DNA from: Fasciolopsis buskii
Lineage: Eukaryota; Platyhelminthes; Trematoda; Plagiorchiida; Fasciolidae
Length of the DNA: 64,000 nt
Assembly: GCA_008360955.1 (NCBI GenBank)
Contig: LUCM01003976.1
Span: 20,907-84,906 of the forward strand
Direction of reading: 5' to 3'
The translations under genes and the position numbers were made by a program. The notes beneath the pieces are model-generated. The model saw only the letters and a list, made by a program, of their open reading frames with translations, was not told where the DNA came from and did no database searches. Of the stretch, positions 23,084-33,900 are shown one piece after another. Position 1 is the first letter of the stretch. Each line of letters starts with the position of its first letter.

Positions 23084-23790
23084 GGGACGCGGTGGATATG
23101 CACTGCTGATGATTCCTAACAAGGATGAAACAGCTGTACAGTGCTTCCATGGTTTCTTTATGGTGAGTTGAGTGATGATATCACATGGTGAATTATTTCA
23201 TGTAAACATTCAATCTCCTACTACTAAAATGTATCGAGGTAAATCAGAGCTGTGTAGGCATACCGCAAAAGCCTTCGCGTCGTGACTTTTAGGCTTACGC
23301 TTTCATAGACAGTCATTCTGTAATCAGTTATGGGGTCGAACCGCCTGTTGAGGTTAACCGGTAATCAAGTAACCGTGCAAAAACCAGTGACTGGATAGGT
23401 GCAACATCATGTTGTGAGGTTCAACCAAACGTTCAGAGCCTGCCCGGTTAGCGTAATGGCTAAGAGCGATTTCGACTATCACAATAGTTTGTCGTAGGCC
23501 CGGGTTCGCGTCCCAGTTGCGGGCCGCGGTGGATATGCACTTGCTGATGGATTGCCTAACAAAGGATCGAAACAGCCTGTACAGTCGCTTCCTATGGTTT
23601 CTTTTATGGTGGTTGAGTTTTGAGTGATATCACCGAATGGTGAATTTATTCCATGTAAACATTCAATTTCTCCTACTACTAAAATGTGATCGAGTAATTC
23701 AAGCTCTGGTAGGTTCATGACCCCAAGCCTCGTCGTACTTAGGCTACCTGCAGAGAAGTCATCTTATGCAGTAGGGGTCGATCGCTTGTG
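23084..23790 (+). repeat. Satellite array 2, noisy units
   Basis: One clean ribozyme-bearing part (to about 23235) is followed by a unit with dense indels (23236-23790; ribozyme near 23544 with a damaged core). It then dissolves into unrecognisable sequence. Confidence 0.8.
23093..23149 (+). ncRNA. Hammerhead ribozyme, first unit of array 2
   Basis: By eye identical across the whole motif to the clean unit at 26402-26458: outer stem I TGGA/TCCA, inner stem I GCACTG/CAGTGC, core CTGATGA (23106-23112), GAAA and the GTA cleavage site are all present. Confidence 0.85.
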
Positions 23791-26184
23791 AGACATAGAC
23801 GTGTATCATAGACTCGATGCAGGAGATGCTATGCGGAGAGAGAGATGTTGGTGAGATATTCAAGACTCTGATATAGTTGTTACACTCTTGTAGGCTCTGA
23901 TTGAGAAGTAGATTATATGGATATGTAGACGTGATAGATGGTCCTGCCGACACAGAAAGCAGAGTTATGCGACTGACGAGAGTATGTATACACAATCGTT
24001 TATATACGTAGAGCTTGAGGATGAATAGCGCTGGATCACGTTTAAGCGAGACGCTGAGAGTGTGTGTTCACACCAGCTATGCACGGTCACGCAGATCGGC
24101 AGAGAGGATTATGGAGAATAGGAAGGGATAGTATGTGAGTGAAGATCTCGCAAGAGAGTGGCTATAGCCAAGCCAGGATCGATCGGATTTCGCGAAGAGT
24201 TGAGAAGAATGGTACCACGTATTATGTCATGTCTCACTGACATGATGAAGCGAGATAGGTGTCGTTGAAGTTCACGATCACGGAGATATGCAGAGTAATG
24301 ATAGATGCTCTTTCTGAGATTATAAAGGGACGGAATAGGAGTATCGATCTACGAGATCTGGGAAGTGACGTCTCGAGTGTTACTAGACAGAGTGGAGCTT
24401 TCGTAGGTCTAGTGCCGAGATTTACATATGATCGCCTATCATGACTATCGATGGAGTAGAGCAGCTCAGAGTTGCAGGCTGTATTGGCACATGGCGTTGA
24501 GTGCGAGAAGAAGTGTATGTAAGAGTGGAAGTATACGTCAGAGATAAGACACAGCAAGTCAGGAGCTACGTACGCACACAGCGGTCTCGCTGTCAGTGAT
24601 GGAGACGAACTTTCTTTCATGTTGTTTTTGATTTGCGGGACGTACACACTGTCAACGAGTGGAAGATATGTGTGTGACCGTAGCAGTGTGGACAGGCGAA
24701 GTCACAGCGAGAGATCAGAAGATGATGACACAGAGAATTTGTGTTGATTATGAGGTCAGGACCGCTATCCGGGGTAGTTCGTATGTCTTTTCATATAGCT
24801 AGAGACTTATAGCACTCTGGATAGTTATATGTGAGTGTGTGTGCTAGATAGAGATATATGTGTATGTGAGTAGATGAGATATATGGATATCGAGACATGT
24901 AGAGATGAAATGCAGCTTGCGACTATGAAATAGGCGAGAGCTATCGAGACACAGTTGGTGGCTTTTATGCAGTGAGTGACAGTAGAGAGAGGATAACACG
25001 AAGATGAGAATGTAGTATGCATAGTATCATAGATATAGGAGCACACGAGAGAGGTCCGAGGTGTAGAAGGAAGGTATATCTAGCAATATGAGACCGGACG
25101 TGAGAAGAGATCATCTAAGTAGGGGTCGATCGCTGTGTAAGGTAACGCCGAAGAGAAACGTCAAATCGCAGCGCTTGTGAAGGCAAAACACAGTGAACGG
25201 ATTAAGTGACAAAGAGATAATGATGTACGAATGATACACATAGCACGAATAGAAACTAGGGAAGTTGGTAGGATCTGACGGATAGCAGTTGAGCGCACGA
25301 GCGAGAGAGATGGAGTCTGAAGACTTGCCGCTCAATATTTGCGGTGGGAGGCGTTGACATATCGGCTTGTGTCATGTCTGGATCGGACTATAGAAAGATG
25401 CGCGGGGAGGCAGGAGGGACTGAGCGTGGACGTTGCACACGAGAGAGATATCACACGTAGGAGACACACCAAAGCCACTGACAGATCCACCACTACGATA
25501 CACGAGGTTATATTATTAGAGAGAAGAGTATGACACAGGATCGTAGCTGTATGCGTTCGTCCGATCGTGTTATGTATACGAATGAAGAGTGCGATAGTTA
25601 TCGACACATCGCGTGCATCAAGCGTGTGCGTTGAGCTGGTGAGCTTGGTGCGTGTGTTAGATGATGTAGCCGTAGCGAGGATGACTGCTATGAAGGTGCT
25701 GTGACGAATGTATGTAGAATCATGCTCTATCAGTAGGTAGAGGAAGATGTATGTATAGCGGACAGTAACGCGTGCAAACCAGTGTACGGATAGGCGTGCC
25801 AGACATGCATGTGGTGAAGGTTCAACAAAACCGTTTCAGAGGTCCTGCCCGGTAAAGCCTCGAGATTGCTAAGGCGTTCCGTACTTCCACAATCGTTCGT
25901 GTAGCACCCGGGTTTCGCCGTCCCAGTTGGGGGCGCGGGTGGATATGCACACTGCTGATGTGGCACACACACAATAGGAGATAGTGACATATCGTAGCGA
26001 AGGAGCTGAAGTCGCGTCGGGTCTGTGACAGTGCATATAATATAGTAGAGTGACCACTGTGTTTATATTATTGTGACTGACAAGATTCGAGGAGATGGAT
26101 TCGGTCAATGTATATCATTTCATAGTACCCACACTTCTAATCGAGTCGAAGTACGAGTATCCGTATGTGTATTCAGGATGCCAG
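23791..26184. other. Aberrant low-quality insert within satellite array 2
   Basis: Sequence dominated by GA/GT/AT-rich short words (GAGAGA, TATGTGTGTG) with islands of satellite: GTAGGGGTCGATCGCTGTG near 25118, then the monomer from about 25730 to 25960. The islands are heavily mutated by insertions. This resembles very error-rich read sequence used to fill a satellite gap rather than real unique DNA. Frames inside it should not be annotated as genes. Confidence 0.7.
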
Positions 26185-26333
26185 CCTTCGTCGTACTTAG
26201 GCTACCTGCAGAGAAGTCATCTATCAGTAGGGGTCGATCGCTGTGAGGTAACGGACAGTAACCGTGCAAACCAGTGACGGATAGGTGCAACATCATGTGG
26301 TGAGGTTCAACAAACCGTTCAGAGCCTGCCCGG

Positions 26334-26344
26334 TAGCGTAATGG
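26334..26344 (+). promoter_or_regulatory. RNA polymerase III A box (tRNA-like)
   Basis: TAGCGTAATGG fits the A-box consensus TRGCNNARYGG at every position. It lies 33 nt before the B box, a spacing close to that in tRNA genes. No cloverleaf is intact, so this is a tRNA-derived promoter rather than a tRNA. Confidence 0.65.
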
Positions 26345-26376
26345 CTAAGGCGTTCGACTCACAATCGTTCGTCCCG

Positions 26377-26387
26377 GGTTCGCGTCC
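26377..26387 (+). promoter_or_regulatory. RNA polymerase III B box (tRNA-like)
   Basis: GGTTCGCGTCC matches the B-box consensus GGTTCGANNCC at 10 of 11 positions. It lies 14 nt upstream of the hammerhead, so a Pol III transcript would include the ribozyme. Confidence 0.65.
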
Positions 26388-26401
26388 CAGTTGGGGCGCG
26401 G

Positions 26402-26458
26402 TGGATATGCACTGCTGATGATTCCTAACAAGGATGAAACAGCTGTACAGTGCTTCCA
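26402..26458 (+). ncRNA. Type I hammerhead ribozyme
   Basis: A self-cleaving motif read by eye. Stem I is TGGA/TCCA (26402-26405 with 26455-26458) plus GCACTG/CAGTGC (26409-26414 with 26448-26453), with an internal loop TAT/T. The core CTGATGA is at 26415-26421. Stem II is TCC/GGA closed by a T-T mismatch, with loop TAACAA; GAAA is at 26436-26439. Stem III has only three pairs (ACA/TGT with a GC loop), and cleavage is expected after A26447 (GTA). All invariant core residues are present. A very short stem III with open stem I matches the hammerheads known from Smα and Penelope-like elements. The odd point is the non-Watson-Crick first pair of stem II. Confidence 0.88.
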
Positions 26459-26548
26459 TGGTTTCTTTATGGTGAGTTGAGTGATGATATCACATGGTGA
26501 ATTATTTCATGTAAACATTCAATCTCCTACTACTAAAATGTATCGAGT

Positions 26549-28045
26549 TCTGTAGATGTGTTGTTTAAATTAGATTCCGGCACGATACCATATTACCGAC
26601 TGAAGTCTTATCGTTAGAGCTTGGACTCTGTTTTTTTCAGGGTTAGGAATGACATGTGATATGAAAATCCCGTTTGAAGCTTGTTCTGCCAAACACGAAG
26701 CCTAATAACTAACTCAGACACAGACTTCGAGGCATAGACGTCTGCACTCACATTTAGAACCGAACCAATAAATTGTAGCCCGGTCACAAAAGACATTCAG
26801 GAACTAAAAACAATTATACTTAACGAAAACGTCATAATAAGTCATTCTGATAAAGGTGCAGGGAGCTTGATCTTGGACACGAGAGAATACATCGAAAAGT
26901 TGCTAGCACTGTAACAGGTACAAATTTATTACAATTCTAAGAGGAAGAGATAACACGAGTCACTATGAACAACAAATCACATATATTTTAAATGAGCTTG
27001 TGCAAGATGGCTGGATAGAGAACGAGCTATTCGAACGACTGAGATCTGCAGGCTGGTGCATTCTCAGACTATATGGTTTACCAAAAATCCACAGGGAAGG
27101 AGTCCCCATAGGTCTCATTCTGTCAGCTCTCCATGCCACGCTGTCCCCTTATGAGTTGTAGACCTTTTAGGGCCTCTGTGTAAGTGAGCTTGCGTGCACT
27201 ATCAAGGGTACATTTCACTTTATGGATGCCACAAGAATTATTGACTGTATCACTTAAAGTGATGTTCTTACTTAATGTAACATCACTCTTTACAAACGTG
27301 CTCTTATCGAGACTATGTAGTTTATGATCAGCTCTGTAATCGACAATGACTTCAGCATAGGGATACCAATTGACTACGTGAGCTGTTGAGATGTGCGACA
27401 AATATACGGTTCCTGTTCAGTGGAAGTAGCGACCGACAGGGATGGGACACCCATGGGGTCCCCTTTGAGTCATATACCACCTGACTTCTTCGTGACAATG
27501 ATTGAAGCAAATCAGCTAAAATAAATCATCGAAAGCTTTCGTGTTCATCTTCGCTTTGTTGGTGACGTTCTGTGTCTTTGACTCAAACCGTAACACGGAA
27601 GAAGTAGTACAGTAGTTCGATGCTGCTCACAGGTCTGTGTAATTCACAACGGAAGAGGAAATGAATAATCGGGTTCCTTTGCTGGACGTGTTGCCGACTA
27701 GAAAAGCGGGGGTATATATTCAACGTTCCATACACGGAAAGAATATTTGGACCGGTCAGTGCAACTTCCACAGCTTCTTACCTGCAAATCAGCAAAGGAA
27801 TTTGATAAGAAGCTCACTTTCAATGTCCATGAAAATCTGTTCATCAGAAATTCTGCAGAACTAGCTTAACTTCAGCATTAATGTTCCCCCGAAGCAACGA
27901 CTAACTGGAAAAGTTTATTAAGAACAATATGAATGATGGGAAAGCTGGTAAACCTGAGACATTTACCGCCGAAAGGAAGGGGTTATTTATTAGTCTCCCC
28001 TAAAAAGGTGATCGTTTGGCAGAAATTCCCACTAGGCTTATGAAC
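26549..28045 (+). mobile_element. Penelope-like element 2, N-terminal region and reverse transcriptase
   Basis: Frames in order: TREYIEKLLAL (about 26885), the fingers motif RLYGLPKIHREGVPI (about 27080), GVPFES and EANQLK around 27450-27520, the catalytic region LRFVGDVLCL near 27550 (canonical YVDD, here FVGD), then NNRVPLLDVLPTRKA and RNLIRSSLSMSMKICSSEI (27661-27864). This order is that of PLE RT. It has several stops and frameshifts and lacks one catalytic Asp, so it is inactive. It begins where the hammerhead satellite stops, in line with the reported presence of hammerheads in the terminal repeats of these elements. Confidence 0.8.
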
Positions 28046-29609
28046 GCATAGATGAGATCCATCTTTAATGCCACTAAACTGCGTTGTTCATCCAAAGGCT
28101 TACCTTTTGTAAGCATACGGAATAAATACAGATTGTTTATGGTGACTGCTTCTGTGTATTATATTCATCAAGGTGCATCTGTGGTGCATTTTTTGTCTGT
28201 CGAACGGCTCGGCAATTATCCATTCGTATGAAGGAACACCACATACTGGCTAAATCAGGATGGATCAGGANNNNNNNNNNNNNNNNNNNNNNNNNTAACG
28301 CTATCTAGCGTCATTTTTAGTGCACCTGGTTAGACTTTGGTCACCACCTTGGATCCTAACGAAGCGGTTAGGGTCAATCGTTCTACCAGGTTTGCACCCT
28401 AATCGTATCCACCGCACTGTCCGAACTACGAACACTTTGGGATTGCTATAAGCTTTAGGGATCGAGCGTATAACCCGCCAACTTCTTCCAGCAATGCACC
28501 TGTAAAGACCATATGAAGGGAAATCATTACAGCAATTAGTCGTCCCGGTCTGCGTTTTGTTGTTCTATGGGTTCAAGATTATAATGGAGAAAAGTTCCTC
28601 GATAACAAAAGAATACATAGGGTATAATGGGATGGGTGAGCTTTTTTAATACTCCGATGTAAAACATGCATTACTCAAGGAATTTGAACCAACGCCTCAG
28701 TCGAAAAAGCATAGTCGATTCAAGCGTAGGTTAATTGGCTCGTTTTATCCACTGCTCTTTAAATGCGGATTAGGAAGACGAATAATGTAAACACATTAAA
28801 TAAATAATACGGCGGGGGGCGGGAACGGTTTTAATTCCATTTCAGTCGTCGATTGCTGTGTAAGGGGTTTGTAATGGATTGTCCTCTCCAGTACATCCTA
28901 GCCTTGTGGCTCTTGCAATGCCCATAAAATCTTGGGACTTGCCTTACGCAAAAGACTGAGAAATAGACATTCGTTTTTTTGCCACTTCGTCGCCGTCAAT
29001 TGGGTGAATGGGTCGACTGTACATTACAAAATATTTGTTGCAGTTCCTTTGGTTTTGTTAAAAATTGGTGAATATTCATTCAGAAACTCGACAACATTTC
29101 TTTGCAAACGACAAAAAATTCATTTGGCCGTTCTCCGGGGGTATGACACTCATTGCTCATCACTTCAAGAGGAAGCTCTTCTTTAAGTTAAGTCCTCCAT
29201 TTCGCAGTAGTTTATCCATGGGCACTCTGCAAAGTATCTTTCAATATCAAACAGAAATTGGGGAAATATCTCCCAGGAAAGACTTCAGGAACACTGCCCT
29301 GGTGTTTTTTCCGTCAGTACAGTAGATTCGACAACATAACAATTTGGTCTAGTACTTTTTAGAGATTACTTGAAGAAGCGATGTGAGAGTGTGCACACAC
29401 AAAACGGCTCTTAGTAATTTGACATTCACTCTAGGGTACTGGATCCTTAACATTGATGCTGTGTTGCCACACACCAACAGGGAATATAGTGATCTCATAA
29501 TTCATTGCCCTGATAGCTACGGCTGTTTATCGAACCGAAAACGGGAAAGTCGAAAAATGTTTTTGCACTGGTTAGTTCAGGTTCCAGTGGTGACAGTATT
29601 TTACCGGCA
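28046..29609 (+). mobile_element. Penelope-like element 2, GIY-YIG part, first copy with 25-N gap
   Basis: Continues the PLE: STRLMNA and RSIFNATKLRCSSKGLP, then a region resembling the GIY-YIG endonuclease start (VYYIHQGAS), then LSSVILVHLV and KRLGSIV. Exactly 25 Ns lie at 28271-28295. The stretch is repeated from 29610 with indels and one substituted patch near 29345-29460. Decayed by stops throughout. Confidence 0.65.
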
Positions 29610-30985
29610 TAGATGAGATCCATCTTTAATGCCACTAAACTGCGTTGTTCATCCAAAGGCTTACCTTTTGTAAGCATACGGAATAAATACAGATTGTTTA
29701 TGGTGACTGCTTCTGTGTATTATATTCATCAAGGTGCATCTGTGGTGCATTTTTTGTCTGTCGAACGGCTCGGCAATTATCCATTCGTATGAAGGAACAC
29801 CACATACTGGCTAAATCAGGATGGATCAGGAACGCTATCTAGCGTCATTTTAGTGCACCTGGTAGACTTTGGTCACCACTTGGATCCTAACGAAGCGGTT
29901 AGGGTCATCTACCAGGTGCCACCTAATCGATCCACGCACGTCCGACTACGAACACTTGGGATTGCTATAGCTTTAGGGATCGAGCGTTTAACCCCCAACT
30001 TCGTTCAGCATGCACTGTAAACAGATGAAGGGAAATCATACAGCATTAGTCGTCCGGTCTGCGTTGTTGTTCTATGGGTTCAAGATTATAATGGAGAAAG
30101 TTCTCGATTAAAAAAGATACATAGGGTATATGGATGGTGAGCTTTTTATATCCGAGTAAAACATGCATACTAAGGAATTTGAACCACGCTCAGTCAAAAG
30201 CATAGTCGGTCACGTAGGTTAAATTTGGCTCGTTTTCCACTGCCTCTTTATGCGGGGTTAGGAGACAAGAATATAAACACATTAAATAAATAATACGGGC
30301 GGGACGGTTTAATTCATTTCAGTCGTCGATGCTGTGTAGGGTTTGTAATGGATTGTCTCTCCCATACATCCTAGCTTGTGCTCTTGAAATGCTAAATCTT
30401 GGACTTGCTTACGCAAAGGACTGAGAAATAGACATTCGTTTTTTGCCACTTCGTCGCCGTCAATTGTGAATGGGTCGGACTGTACATTACAAAATATTTG
30501 TTGCAGTTCCTTTGGGGTTTTTAAATTGGTGATATTCATCAGAACTCGACAAATTCTTTGCAACGACAAAATTCATTGCGTTCTCGGGGGTACTGACACT
30601 CATTGCTCATCACTTCAAGAGGAAGCTCTCTTTAAGTTCAGTCCTCCATTCAGTAGTTATCCATGGGCACCTGCAGTATCTTTCATATCAAACAGAATTG
30701 GGAATATCTCCAGGAAGACTTCAGAACACTGCCCTGGTGTTTTTCGTCAGTACAAGATTCGACACATAAAATTTGTCTAGTACTTAGTTGATTATGGACA
30801 TAATTCGCTTGCACACCTTATTATTGACCTGCTGGATCCTTAACTGGACTGGCTGCCATGTCAACGGATATAGTGATCTCATAATTCATTGCTGCTAGCT
30901 ACGCTGTTTATCAACCCGAAACGGGAAGTCGAATAAATGTTTTTGCACTGTTAGTTCAGGTTCCAGTGGTGACAGTATTTACCGA
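29610..30985 (+). mobile_element. Penelope-like element 2, GIY-YIG part, second copy
   Basis: Direct repeat of 28046-29609, from CATAGATGAGATCCATC to GGTGACAGTATTTACCG, shorter mainly through missing single bases. After 30985 the sequence is unique. The duplication around a 25-N gap suggests an unmerged overlap in the assembly. Confidence 0.7.
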
Positions 30986-31251
30986 ACAGTGGGTTGCATG
31001 AGACGTAGATCAGTGGTTTGTTCTATTACAGCTGATAGACAACCAGTGGATGATTAAGTACGACAAATTGTAACATCCTTTCGCTCTCTGTTGCTTCTTT
31101 TTCTTACAACTTTATTAGTTTCAGACGGAGAATCAACGAGCCGGTTTTTTCATGAATGTCTTCTTGTCAACAGTGCGCGATTTATTCATCCTGCTATAAC
31201 TCATATTTTTATCTGATTAGCCGTTCTGTATCGTTACCCAACTCGCGTTCG

Positions 31252-31334
31252 AAAACCATGGGAACACTATATAACTGTTTCATCCTTGTCAGAAATTATC
31301 CATACTGCATATCCATCGTGCTCCAATTGGGAAC
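31252..31334 (-). repeat. Fossil hammerhead satellite unit
   Basis: The minus-strand sequence follows the satellite from the region before stem I through GACAAGGATGAAACAG to CCATGGTTTT, with many substitutions. The core is TGGATAA instead of CTGATGA, so it is dead. It lies on the 3' side of the PLE and about 600 nt before the TAF11 start. Confidence 0.6.
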
Positions 31335-31489
31335 ATGAACGTGGATCAGACGATTGAGCCGACCGTCCCAGACTATACATAAACCGGGAAGTTTGTCGGC
31401 GGCTTTCTGGTTACGAAAACTATCTGCTACGGCGCCTATATCAATCACGGTACTTTACGGGTACCAGAGCTTTACTCACTGGATGATTG

Positions 31490-31600
31490 ACTCCCACGTG
31501 GTGATTTTAAACTAAGATGAAACAACAGTGCAATGTTTTCATGGTTTTCAATGGCCAATTTTATGCCGTTGGTGAATGATGAGTTGTTAATAGGTCACAT
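31490..31600 (+). repeat. Fossil hammerhead satellite unit, opposite orientation
   Basis: GATGAAACAACAGTGCAATG followed by TTTTCATGGTTTT parallels the 3' half of the satellite ribozyme and its tail on the plus strand. The 5' core half is decayed (GGTGATTTTAAAC). Together with 31252-31334 it makes a second, older pair of oppositely oriented units. Confidence 0.4.
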
Positions 31601-31924
31601 GAAACTCCTTGTTAATGAAGGCCAATTCAGTTTTAGTGACAGGAATAGCATTAAAATTCTCGGTAGATTTCCGAACGCCTGTTATTAATAGTATTCGGAA
31701 ACTGCTATTAAACGAGTAGCACGTAATCAGTTGGCCCAGTTGTTTGGGAGTTTTTAGAGTTAGCCGGCTATTGGAGTCTAACTATACTTATCCTATTCGG
31801 TTCTGTTCTTTCGTTTTTTGAAACTCGTACGTGCTCTTCTTTTCACAGACCACACATTCGATTGACATGATCTTCATGAGGTGAAACCTGATTTCATCTG
31901 TAATACGCTGCTGTGGGCGACACT

Positions 31925-32050
31925 ATGTCTTCAGAAGAGAAATGGTCTACTGCAACTGCTGGAACTTCTGTAAAAACCCAAGAGCCATCATCTGAATCTC
32001 CGGGACCTGTCAGTTCCTCAGCAAAGCAACCGAAGTTGGCTACTGAAGGT
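31925..32050 (+). CDS. TAF11: TAF11 (TFIID subunit 11), exon 1
   Basis: An ATG at 31925 opens 42 codons beginning MSSEEKWSTATAG, a Ser/Pro/Lys-rich start, ending GGT before the donor GTGAGT. Phase 0 fits the acceptor at 39625. I chose this ATG because it is in frame and gives a protein of 241 residues over four exons, close to other TAF11 proteins. The N-terminal region is expected to be disordered. The promoter lies within about 500 nt of fossil satellite units; no TATA box is obvious. Confidence 0.7.
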
Positions 32051-33900
32051 GTGAGTCACTATTATGCCTCTTAATTCCACACTAGTGTTTAGAACTTTTC
32101 AATGTTCATTAGGGAGGTTTCACCTCTTGATTGATTTCATTTGACAACTGCTCTTTCTTGAAATTTGCGGTACATCTGTTGGCCGGTAGTCATGGTTTTG
32201 CAACGTTATCTCTAAAATTTTTCCTATGCGTAAACCATCACAGAAATACGCAAAGTGCTTTACACTGTGGTGTCTGTATCGGTGTACTAGTTGCATTGGT
32301 GTGTTTAAATTGGTACATTTGATAATCAGCCGGTTAAAAAGGCATTAAAAAGCATTAGCGCCAGTATTCCGTACTGAATGGTCTTGCGCTTCTTATTTTG
32401 TTTACCTTTTTTCGTCTCTCTGCTCCATTTGCAACCTTTTTCATGATTACTTCGTAGTAGGTTCTTTGAGGAGTCATGTTGTATCTACGCACTGCCGAAA
32501 CCGAAGCTAACTTCATCATACTCGTACACCAAGTATCATCCCGTTCGCTTCTTCTAGCTGTAGGTGCAAAAAGAACTCGAAAAACTATACAGCGTGCAAG
32601 TATAAGCAAAACTTCTCCAATTCACCGCAGGAAAGGTACAGCAACCATCTGGCTCAGAGGGTGACTACCAACATCAAACACGATGATGCATTTTGTCATT
32701 GATCATCGCATGTTCTCATCAGACCCGGACACATCGGTGGTCAAATACGGAAAGCATCCCCAATGCAGGAGGTCAAGTCTGCCAGTTGTAGAGGAAAACG
32801 CTACATACTGTAACACGGCATACTTTTTATTTGAAATAAAGCAGGATATCGTGTCTGCGGCGCCACACATTTTGCTGGTTCGCGGAAGCTGCTTTGACTT
32901 TTGCTATTCTTGATATGGTCACATCTCCAGGGTCGCATCCAGTTGTACTCAAGCTCTTGATCGATCTAAAGTTACTTCTCACGCATCACCACACCTGACC
33001 TATTGAGACGTTATGCAGTTTCATGGCATTCCAAGTTTCAGCACCATAGTTGCCGGTTTCCCTCCATGCCGTGGGCCCTAGTGCCTTTGAGGCGTGCTTT
33101 CTCACTAAACTCATGCGCCAAGCATGTTCTAAGAAGCCTCAAAAGATGGATGCAAACACAGGCTCTTGCCAGTCTCGAAAGAGCACCTTGTACTGTGCAG
33201 ACGCAAAGCACATATCGTATCTAAATACTTCAGTCGCTCAGCAGTCGAATGTGCGTTGGATTGCCTGCGACTTGTCGCTGAGCAAGGCGATACTACCTGC
33301 TGTAAGTCAAGGAGTTCCTTGGGAGAGGTGCCAATTCACCGCTCACTAGATCCAATGAAGCGTTTTGTAAAACATCTTTTGTGACAAGTTTGAGAAGAAA
33401 TGAGGATATGGGTCGACCTAATCGTACTCCATTGGAGACGAAGAAATATCGAAAGGTGGCCATAAGCACTAACTTCACCTTAGGTATGGCGGCTTAACTT
33501 TTTAAGGACTGAACCATACTTTTAGAGTATTGCATTACTCAGCAACTCAATTCCCCCCCCCCATGAAGAGCGAACTTGTTCTAAGCACTGTCTTCGAGAG
33601 CAAAACTTGAAGCCCGTTGGCCAGTTCCATCAAATTGAGATATGAAAATTCCATAAGAATGTAGCATTTTATGTCGTCCTGGTCCTTGAGCTCTCCTGTG
33701 GATCTCCACTGCTAGCACTGCTACTAATTTTGCCGACGCCACTAGTTTTAGCAGCGTTACTAATTTTGACATTGTGGTCGTGAGACGCTCTTTAACTGAG
33801 AATAGTGTTAGATATCTCGATTTTGAAATAGCCTCACTTGCCTCAGACTCAAATGATTCGAAACCAACCTTTCCATTGTAATATTGCGTTTTAATTGAGT
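32051..33900. other. TAF11 intron 1, 5' part
   Basis: Start of a 7.6-kb intron. Overlapping frames at 33003-33384 look fortuitous or belong to a decayed repeat. A run of C lies near 33547-33560. Nothing further is recognised. Confidence 0.45.

Larger units (their letters stand above)
26185..26548 (+). repeat. Clean satellite monomer (SINE/Smα-like)
   Basis: Best-preserved unit of the family, about 364 nt here; roughly 390 nt including the 5' segment seen in other units. It contains A-box, B-box and hammerhead in that order, the layout known for the schistosome Smα satellite/SINE. It ends mid-unit at ATCGAGT, where the Penelope-like element begins. Confidence 0.85.

Noticed and set aside
24234..25607. 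Long minus-strand ORFs (up to 137 codons)
   Set aside because: They lie in the aberrant low-quality insert; composition is short-word noise and frames are meaningless.
26320..26400. Possible tRNA gene (A and B boxes)
   Set aside because: No matching acceptor stem or anticodon arm can be drawn and the stretch is part of every satellite unit; it is a tRNA-derived promoter, not a tRNA.
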